Assembly (NCBI GenBank): GCA_023392035.1
Contig: JAEVZY010000386.1
Span: forward strand, 1 to 10,148
Length of the DNA: 10,148 bases
Reading direction: 5' to 3'
DNA from: Pseudomonadota bacterium
Lineage (GTDB): Bacteria; Pseudomonadota; Gammaproteobacteria; Burkholderiales; Burkholderiaceae_D
Shown here: positions 5,405-10,148 of the stretch, in pieces
Position numbering within the stretch: the stretch's first letter is position 1
Layout of the letters: each line of letters opens with the position of its first letter
Notes under the pieces: model-generated
Told to the model about the DNA's origin: nothing
Seen by the model: the letters and a program-made list of their open reading frames with translations, nothing else
Database searches by the model: none
Position numbers and translations under genes: made by a program

Positions 5405-6691
5405 ATGAATCCAATGAACTTGCCGCCGGCCGAGCTGCGCCGGCGTCTGGCGCAGCGCGAACTGAGCGCGCTGCAGGTGGCGCAAGCCGCGCTGGAGCGC
5501 ATCGCCGACCTGGAACCAAGCCTGGCGGCCTGGGAATACCTCGATCCGGAACAGGTGTTGCAAGCCGCGCGCCTGCTCGACCAGTTGCCGGTCCAGGGCG
5601 CCTTGCACGGCTTGCCGCTGGGCGTGAAAGACCTGATCGACACCGCCGACATGCCCACCACCTACGGTTCGCCCGCCTACATCGGCCACCGGCCGCATGC
5701 GGATGCGGCCTGCGTGGCCGGCAGCCGCGCCGCCGGCGGCCTGATCCTGGGCAAGACCGTCAGCACCGAGTTCGCCACCATGAAGCCGCCGGTGACGCGC
5801 AATCCCAAGAGCCCGGACGGCGGCCATACGCCGGGCGGTTCTTCCAGCGGCTCGGCGGCAGCGGTGGCGGCAGGCATGGTGCCGGCCGCCTTCGGCACCC
5901 AGACCGCCGGCTCCATCATCCGTCCGGCCGCCTATTGCGGCGTGGTGGGCTACAAGCCGACCACCGGCACGCTGTCGGTGGCCGGCGTCAAGCTGCAGTG
6001 CCCCAGCATGGATACGGTGGGCGTGATCGCCTGCGATGTGGAAACGGCGGCGCTGGTGGTCAACACCCTGGCGCGGCTGCCGCAAGTTGCGGTCTTGCCC
6101 GACGCGCGCGGCCTGCGGGTGGGCCTGATGCCCACGCCGTATTGGGAGCGCGCCCAGGGCGCCAGCCGCAACGCCCTGGCCGGCGCCGCGCGCCTGCTGG
6201 AACAGTGCGGCGCCAAAGTCTCCGATTGCGCAGTGCCGGCGCACTGGTCCGGCTTGAACCAGGCCCAGCTCGACATCATGAGCTATGAAGCGCAGGCCGC
6301 CTTCGGCTGGGAAAGCGCCCATTGCGCCCAGCATTTCAGTCCCTCTTTTGCCGCTTACCTGGCGGCCGGCGCGGCGCTGGATGGGGAAGCCTACCGCGCC
6401 GCCCAGCGCCTGGCCGAAGCGGTGCGCGCCGAAATGGCGGCGGTTTTCGAGCGCTATGACATCCTGCTCGCGCCCAGCACCGAAGGCGAGGCGCCGACCA
6501 GCGAAACCACCGGCGATCCGGTCTTCAATCGCATGTGGTCGCTGCTGGGCAATCCCTGCGTGCATGTGCCCACCGGCAGCGGCCCGGCCGGCTTGCCGGT
6601 GGGGGTGACCGTGGTGGCGGCGCGCCATGCCGATGCGCGGGCGCTGTCGGTTGCCGGCTTGCTGGAAAAGGCCGTGGCCGGCTCGCAATAG
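5405..6691 (+). CDS. Amidase (amidase signature family hydrolase)
   Basis: A 428-residue cytoplasmic hydrolase of the amidase signature family. The Ser-cisSer-Lys triad can be placed: Lys75 in GLPLGVKDLID, the cis-Ser at Ser146 in HTPGGSSSGSAAAVAAG, and the nucleophile Ser170 in TQTAGSIIRPA. The spacing of 24 between the two serines equals that of characterised family members. The C-terminal part (LLGNPCVHVPTG, GLPVGVTVVA) is also typical, and length is normal. The ATG at 5405 starts 34 bases after the exporter stop, without a strong ribosome binding site; it may be the last gene of the same transcript. The substrate is unknown: the family includes enzymes acting on aryl and alkyl amides, urea derivatives and Glu-tRNA(Gln), and no GatB/GatC partner is present. 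The stop codon lies at the left end of a hexamer array. Confidence 0.93.
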   Translation: MNPMNLPPAELRRRLAQRELSALQVAQAALERIADLEPSLAAWEYLDPEQVLQAARLLDQLPVQGALHGLPLGVKDLIDTADMPTTYGSPAYIGHRPHADAACVAGSRAAGGLILGKTVSTEFATMKPPVTRNPKSPDGGHTPGGSSSGSAAAVAAGMVPAAFGTQTAGSIIRPAAYCGVVGYKPTTGTLSVAGVKLQCPSMDTVGVIACDVETAALVVNTLARLPQVAVLPDARGLRVGLMPTPYWERAQGASRNALAGAARLLEQCGAKVSDCAVPAHWSGLNQAQLDIMSYEAQAAFGWESAHCAQHFSPSFAAYLAAGAALDGEAYRAAQRLAEAVRAEMAAVFERYDILLAPSTEGEAPTSETTGDPVFNRMWSLLGNPCVHVPTGSGPAGLPVGVTVVAARHADARALSVAGLLEKAVAGSQ

Positions 6692-6726
6692 CAATCGCAA
6701 TCGCAATCGCAATCGCAATCGCAACG
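6685..6726 (+). repeat. Hexanucleotide GCAATC array spanning the amidase stop codon
   Basis: Five perfect GCAATC copies occupy 6691-6720, with one degenerate copy on each side (GCAATA 6685-6690, GCAACG 6721-6726). The amidase TAG (6689-6691) arises because the first unit has A in place of C: in frame the array otherwise reads CAA-TCG (Gln-Ser). Without that change the amidase would gain an (SQ)n tail and run to TGA near 6820. Confidence 0.9.
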
Positions 6727-6741
6727 GCAAGCTTGCACGCA

Positions 6742-6774
6742 GGCCTGGGCACCTGGGCGGGGATGCCCATGGCC
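6742..6774 (+). terminator. Possible stem-loop downstream of the amidase gene
   Basis: GGCCTGGGCA (6742-6751) can pair with TGCCCATGGCC (6764-6774) through ten pairs and one bulged T, with a 12-base loop. No T-run follows, so intrinsic termination is doubtful; it may instead protect the 3' end of the upstream message. Confidence 0.3.
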
Positions 6775-6816
6775 GACGTGGAAACATGCGTGGCGCGCGC
6801 GCAATAGCCGAACAAT

Positions 6817-6844
6817 TTGACACTGACTGATACATGCCTGTCAG
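6817..6844 (+). promoter_or_regulatory. Possible promoter for the small secreted protein gene
   Basis: A perfect -35 hexamer TTGACA stands at 6817-6822, about 70 bases before the ATG at 6895, in a locally AT-rich stretch. No good -10 lies 16-18 bases further on. A CTGAC...GTCAG dyad (6823-6827 with 6840-6844) begins one base after the -35 and could be a regulatory site. The hexamer is clear; promoter activity is uncertain. Confidence 0.35.
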
Positions 6845-6894
6845 CTTGGGAAACTAGACTGCACACATCGAAGTCCAGATTCCGGAGGGCCGCC

Positions 6895-7281
6895 ATGATC
6901 CGCAAACTCCTCGCCTTTTCCAGCCTCGCCCTGCTTTCCTTCCTTGCCGTGCCGGCACAAGCCGCGCACGTGGGGGTGAGCATAGGCGTGGGCGTGCCCT
7001 GGCCGGGCTACTACTATCCGCGTGCTCCCTACGCCTATCCCTACTACGGGCCTTATCCCTATGCCGCGCCTTATCCCTATGTGGCGCCGGTGGTGGTGCA
7101 GCCGGCCCCGGTGATCGTGCAGCCGCAAGCCACGCCCTATGTGGAGCGCACGCCGATGGCGCAGAGCAGCGGCCCGGCCGACGACAGCTGGTTCTACTGC
7201 GAGAAGGACAAGGCGTATTACCCCTACGTCAAGCAATGCGCGGCGGGGTGGGTGCGGGTGCCGGCGCGGCCCGCGCAATAG
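6895..7281 (+). CDS. Small secreted Tyr/Pro-rich protein of unknown function
   Basis: A 128-residue protein with a clear Sec signal peptide: basic MIRK, hydrophobic LLAFSSLALLSFLAV, and an AQA|AH cleavage site after residue 23. There is no lipobox Cys. The mature part starts with a Gly/Val stretch, then a Tyr/Pro-rich repeat region (about 37-63, multiple PYPY and YYGPY units), a VVVQP/VIVQP doublet, and a compact C-terminal segment with two cysteines (Cys102 and Cys115, in WFYCEKDKAYYPYVKQCAAGWVRVP) that could form a disulfide. Similar exported proteins ending in a W-Y-C...YYPYV..C..GW motif are, from general knowledge, common in Burkholderiales and mostly uncharacterised. GGAGGG five bases before the ATG fixes the start; an in-frame extension to 6817 lacks one. 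Probably periplasmic or surface-associated; function unknown. It stands alone, convergent with the signalling operon. Confidence 0.85.
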   Translation: MIRKLLAFSSLALLSFLAVPAQAAHVGVSIGVGVPWPGYYYPRAPYAYPYYGPYPYAAPYPYVAPVVVQPAPVIVQPQATPYVERTPMAQSSGPADDSWFYCEKDKAYYPYVKQCAAGWVRVPARPAQ

Positions 7282-7305
7282 CCGGTTTCAATCCAGGCGC
7301 CAGCC

Positions 7306-7324
7306 TTGATCGAACCGCGATCAA
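7306..7324. terminator. Small hairpin between convergent genes
   Basis: TTGATCG (7306-7312) and CGATCAA (7318-7324) form a perfect 7-bp stem with a 5-base loop, 25 bases beyond the stop of the small secreted protein. It overlaps the last codon of the opposing kinase gene (stop at 7323-7321). No T-run exists on either side, so a bidirectional terminator is only a possibility. Confidence 0.35.
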
Positions 7325-8919
7325 AGCGGCGTCAGCGGGAAATCCTTCAGGGCCACCGGCTTGGTGAGGTGGTTGTCAAAGCCGGCTGACAGGGCGCGTT
7401 CGCGATCCGTGTCGCCGCCATAGCCGGAGACGGCCACCAGCCGGGTGTGGGCAAAGGCCGGGTCCTGGCGCAAGGCGCGCGCCACCGCAAAGCCATCCAG
7501 CGCGCCCGGCAAGCCGAGGTCGCACAGCACCACATCGGGCTGCAATTGGCGCGCTTGCTTGAGCGCCTGCTCGCCGTCTTCGGCGGTGGCCACTTCATGG
7601 CCCAGCATGCGCAGGGCGCGTCCCAGGGTTTGCAGGTAATCGAGATTGTCGTCCACCGCCAGCAGCTTGAGCGGCGTGGCGCCGGCCGGCGTTTCCTCGT
7701 TGCGGCGGCGCGGCAGCAGCGCCTCGCTCAGCAAGGGCAGGGCGATACTGAAACGCGCACCGCGGCCCGGCCCTTCGCTGGCAGCGCCAACCTGGCCGCC
7801 ATGCAATTCCACCAGCGCCTTGACCAGCGCCAGGCCCAGGCCCAGGCCGCCTTGCGAGCGGCTGGCTTCCTGGCTGCCCTGGGTAAAGGGCAGGAACATG
7901 CTTTCCAGCAGCGCCGGCTCCAGTCCCACGCCCTGATCCGACACTTCCACCAGGGCCAGCGGCCGCCCCTTGGCATCCTGCGCGCGCCGGGCACCCACCA
8001 CCACCGTGCTGCCGCGCGGCGAGAACTTGCGGGCGTTGTGCAACAGATTGCCGATGCACTGCGCCAGCCGGGCGGCATCGCCATACACCGCCAGCGGGCC
8101 TGCCACGCACACTTCCACCCGGATTCCTGCCTCATTCAGCGGCGAACGATAGTCTTGCGCGGTTTCGCTGGCGATGCTGGCCAGGTCGCAAGTGGCGCGC
8201 TGCAGGCTGATCTTGCCGCGCGAGATGCGCGCGCTGTCCATCAGATCGTTCACCAGTTGCGTCATGTGGTCCACCTGGCGGGTGGCGGCCTGACGCGCCT
8301 GGTCCAAGAGCGGATCGGCCGGGGCGCGCAGTTTGAAGATATCCAGCGCCGAGCGGATCGGCGCCAGCGGATTGCGCAATTCGTGCGCCAGCACCGCCAG
8401 GAACTCATCCTTGCGCCGGCTGGCTTCCAGCAAGGCCTGCTCGGCGGCCTGCTGTTCCTGCAGCGCGCGCTGCAGTTCGGCCAGGCGCGCATCGAGCAGT
8501 TTCTTCTGGGTGAACAGCTCGACAAACACCTCCACCTTGCTGCGCAGGATCTCGGGATTGAAGGGCTTGTTCAGAAAGTCCACCGCGCCGGCCTGGTAGC
8601 CGCGAAAGGTGGCCTGTGCCTCGGTCAGCGCGGCGGTGATGAAGATCAGCGGAATGGCGCGCGTGCGGCTGTTGCCGCGCATCAGCTCCGCCAGTTCATA
8701 GCCGTTCATGCCCGGCATGTTGAGGTCGATCAGGGCCAGCGCCACTTCATGCACCAGCAGCAGTTCCAGCGCGGCGTCGCCCGAGCCGGCGCACAGCAGC
8801 TTGAGGCCGGGACGGGTGAGCAGCGCCTGCATTGCTTCCAGGTTTTTCGGCGTGTCGTCCACCGCCAGCACGCAGACCTCGTCAATGCGGTCTCGATTTT
8901 GAATAACGGGGGCGTTCAT
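7321..8919 (-). CDS. Hybrid sensor histidine kinase / response regulator (REC-HisKA-HATPase-REC)
   Basis: A 532-residue soluble hybrid kinase with no membrane segment. Order: N-terminal receiver (residues about 15-130; Asp21/Asp22, phospho-acceptor Asp65 in ALIDLNMPGMNG, Thr95, Lys118 in NKPF); coiled-coil linker (about 136-170, rich in Leu/Gln/Glu); HisKA domain with His179 in LAHELRNPLAP; HATPase with N box GNLLHNARKFS (Asn291/Asn295), G1 DQGVG (328-332), F box PFTQGS and G2 GGLGLGLAL (357-365); C-terminal receiver (about 417-530; Asp423/Asp424, Asp467 in VLCDLGLPGALDG, Ser498, Lys520). The start at 8919 overlaps the cheR stop in ATGA, implying coupling; AAAGGA lies 13 bases upstream, too far for a strong site. 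A longer frame to 9678 merely shadows cheR. With no sensor domain of its own it is probably driven through its N-terminal receiver by the upstream signalling proteins. Output partner unknown. Confidence 0.93.
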   Translation of the reverse strand: MNAPVIQNRDRIDEVCVLAVDDTPKNLEAMQALLTRPGLKLLCAGSGDAALELLLVHEVALALIDLNMPGMNGYELAELMRGNSRTRAIPLIFITAALTEAQATFRGYQAGAVDFLNKPFNPEILRSKVEVFVELFTQKKLLDARLAELQRALQEQQAAEQALLEASRRKDEFLAVLAHELRNPLAPIRSALDIFKLRAPADPLLDQARQAATRQVDHMTQLVNDLMDSARISRGKISLQRATCDLASIASETAQDYRSPLNEAGIRVEVCVAGPLAVYGDAARLAQCIGNLLHNARKFSPRGSTVVVGARRAQDAKGRPLALVEVSDQGVGLEPALLESMFLPFTQGSQEASRSQGGLGLGLALVKALVELHGGQVGAASEGPGRGARFSIALPLLSEALLPRRRNEETPAGATPLKLLAVDDNLDYLQTLGRALRMLGHEVATAEDGEQALKQARQLQPDVVLCDLGLPGALDGFAVARALRQDPAFAHTRLVAVSGYGGDTDRERALSAGFDNHLTKPVALKDFPLTPL

Positions 8920-9731
8920 ATGAGGCGATATATCCTTTCGCCGGGCACCACTTCCTGGAACTGGTCGGCGACGGCGCTGTAGCGCAGGCTTTCGCGCGCG
9001 CCCAATCCCAGGAAGCCGCGCCGCACCAGCGAATTGCGGAACAAACCCAGCGCGCGCTGCTGCAATGTGCTGTTGAAATAGATCAGCACATTGCGGCAAC
9101 ACACCAGATGGGTCTCGGCGAACACCATGTCGGTGGCCAGGCTGTGATCGGCGAACACCACATTGCGCTTGAGTTCCGGATCGAAGCGCACGCCGCCATA
9201 GGCCGCGGTGTAATAGTCCGCCAGGCTGGCCTGCCCGCCCGCCTGCAGGTAATTGCTGCTGTAGTGCGCCACCCGATCCAGATCGTAGATGCCGGCCTCG
9301 GCCGCCTGCAAGGCATGCGGATTGATGTCGGTGGCGTACACCAGGCTGCGCTCGAGCAGTCCTTCTTCGCGCAGCAGGATGACCAGCGACCACACTTCCT
9401 CGCCGCGGCTGCAGCCGGCGATCCAGATCTTGAGCGAAGGATAGGTCTTGAGCACCGGCAGCACCTGCTCGCGCAAGGCGCGGTAATAGCCGGGATCGCG
9501 GAACATCTCGCTCACCTGCACCGTGAGGTAGTTCATCATCTGCGCGAACACGGCCGGATCGTGCAAGACCTTGTCCTGCAATTGCGACAGGCTGTGGCAC
9601 TCCAGGCGGTTCATCGCCAGCCGCATGCGCCGCCGCAGCGAAGCCGGCGAATAGCTGCGGAAGTCCTGCTGGTAGCACTGGTAGATGCCTTCCAGCAGCA
9701 GCTTCAGTTCGATGTCGAAAACCTTCTGCAT
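8916..9731 (-). CDS. cheR: CheR-type protein-glutamate O-methyltransferase
   Basis: A 271-residue S-adenosylmethionine-dependent methyltransferase of the CheR family. An N-terminal helical domain (about 5-75, with SLRRRMRLAMNRLECHSLSQ) precedes the catalytic domain. Motifs are VSEMFRDP (73-80), the SAM loop IAGCSRGEEVWSLVILL (104-120; the classic form is AGCSTGEEPYS), YATDIN with Asp135, and CCRNVLIYFN (211-220). The ATG at 9731 begins four bases after the stop of the receiver gene upstream, and its own stop overlaps the hybrid kinase start. There is no chemoreceptor, CheA, CheW or CheB in view, so it may serve an atypical pathway in which its target is the adjacent kinase (inference), not flagellar chemotaxis. 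The upstream extension to 9926 is antisense-like, low-complexity and is rejected. Confidence 0.92.
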   Translation of the reverse strand: MQKVFDIELKLLLEGIYQCYQQDFRSYSPASLRRRMRLAMNRLECHSLSQLQDKVLHDPAVFAQMMNYLTVQVSEMFRDPGYYRALREQVLPVLKTYPSLKIWIAGCSRGEEVWSLVILLREEGLLERSLVYATDINPHALQAAEAGIYDLDRVAHYSSNYLQAGGQASLADYYTAAYGGVRFDPELKRNVVFADHSLATDMVFAETHLVCCRNVLIYFNSTLQQRALGLFRNSLVRRGFLGLGARESLRYSAVADQFQEVVPGERIYRLI

Positions 9732-9735
9732 GGGC

Positions 9736-10148
9736 TTATCTCGGCAACCAGACCCGGCACAGCGAAACCAGCTTTTCCACATCCAGCGGCTTGGCGATGT
9801 AGTCGTTGGCGCCGGCGGCCAGGCATTCGGCACGGTCGTCAGGCATGGCCTTGGCGGTGAGGGCGATGATGGGCAGCTTGCGGTGCAGCGCCTGGGCGCG
9901 GATGGCGCGGGTGGCGGACAGGCCATCCATTTCCGGCATCATCACATCCATCAGCACCATGGCGATATCGGGATGCTGCTCCAGCTTCTGCAGCGCTTCG
10001 CGTCCGTTGCGCGCGACCACCAGTTCCGCACCCAGGGGATCGAAAATGCTGGAGAGGGCAAACACATTGCGCACGTCGTCTTCGGCCAGCAGGATCTTGC
10101 GGCGCGCGAACACCGCTTCGCGCTGGCGCATGCTGGCCAGCTTGCGTC
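9736..10148 (-). CDS. C-terminal receiver domain of a response regulator, probably a large hybrid kinase (truncated at window edge)
   Basis: The visible part is one complete CheY-like receiver. Numbered from the ATG at 10131, it has Asp18/Asp19 in LLAEDDVRN, phospho-acceptor Asp62 in MVLMDVMMPEMDG, Thr92 in ALTAKAM and Lys114 in YIAKPLD. The frame stays open past that ATG to the window edge, reading AKLAS before it, with no ribosome binding site. The lead-in MRQREAVFARRKILLAEDDVRNVFAL is typical of the linker before the last receiver of multi-domain hybrid kinases, so the ATG is probably internal and the gene continues to the right. A free-standing 131-residue response regulator is the alternative. 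Its stop is four bases before cheR, placing it first in view of a three-gene signalling operon. Confidence 0.85.
   Translation of the reverse strand, partial: RKLASMRQREAVFARRKILLAEDDVRNVFALSSIFDPLGAELVVARNGREALQKLEQHPDIAMVLMDVMMPEMDGLSATRAIRAQALHRKLPIIALTAKAMPDDRAECLAAGANDYIAKPLDVEKLVSLCRVWLPR

Noticed and set aside
5018..6835. Long minus-strand frame (605 codons) opposite the exporter and amidase
   Set aside because: Low-complexity Arg/Ala/Gly composition, crosses two real genes and contains the hexamer array as an Arg/Leu repeat; antisense shadow.
7015..7100. Repeated CCTTATCCCTATG-type units in the small secreted protein gene as a DNA repeat element
   Set aside because: The periodicity is explained by the protein's PYPY repeats and codon choice; it was not called as a separate element.
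7447..8982. Plus-strand frame (511 codons) opposite the hybrid kinase
   Set aside because: Gln/Arg/His-rich with no domain; the opposite strand encodes an intact receiver-kinase-receiver protein with all catalytic motifs.
8920..9678. Upstream extension of the hybrid kinase to a 785-residue protein
   Set aside because: The extra 253 codons lie over cheR in another frame and have no domain; the ATGA overlap at 8919 gives the natural start.

Overview
The base composition, coding density and gene families suggest a high-GC betaproteobacterium of the Burkholderiales, most like Oxalobacteraceae (Herbaspirillum or a relative). This is inferred from protein style only; there is no rRNA or other phylogenetic marker in the window.

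Layout. (1) Bases 1-596 have visibly lower GC than the rest. They hold the C-terminal end of a truncated gene (a winged-helix-like tail) and then about 260 bases with no convincing gene; this looks like the edge of an accessory region. (2) Bases 597-5370 are a catabolic locus. A GntR/HutC-type regulator on the minus strand is divergent from two genes of the split UxaA dehydratase/sulfo-lyase family, a small SAF-domain subunit (93 aa) and a large catalytic subunit (389 aa). These are followed by an Ldh_2-family oxidoreductase and a YeiH/PSE-family membrane exporter. The combination fits 3-sulfolactate breakdown: SuyAB splits sulfolactate to pyruvate and sulfite, a ComC-like dehydrogenase interconverts sulfopyruvate and sulfolactate, and a SuyZ/YeiH-type carrier exports the sulfur anion. 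The regulator-suyA intergenic region has a sigma70-like promoter overlapped by nested dyads and 9-bp repeats, a likely operator. (3) An amidase-signature hydrolase (5405-6691) follows on the same strand; its stop codon lies in a degenerate copy of a hexanucleotide repeat. (4) A small secreted Tyr/Pro-rich protein (6895-7281) appears to have its own promoter. (5) From 7321 to the right edge the minus strand carries a signalling operon, read right to left: the C-terminal receiver of a protein that is probably a large hybrid kinase (cut by the window), a CheR-type methyltransferase, and a receiver-kinase-receiver hybrid histidine kinase. Spacing is 4 bases and then an ATGA overlap.

The most distinctive content is the compact putative sulfolactate/cysteate module, plus several small repeat structures: a REP-like inverted pair between suyB and the dehydrogenase gene, a 15-bp coding repeat at the dehydrogenase C terminus, and the hexamer array at the amidase stop. 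I saw no CRISPR array, tRNA, rRNA, transposase or prophage gene.
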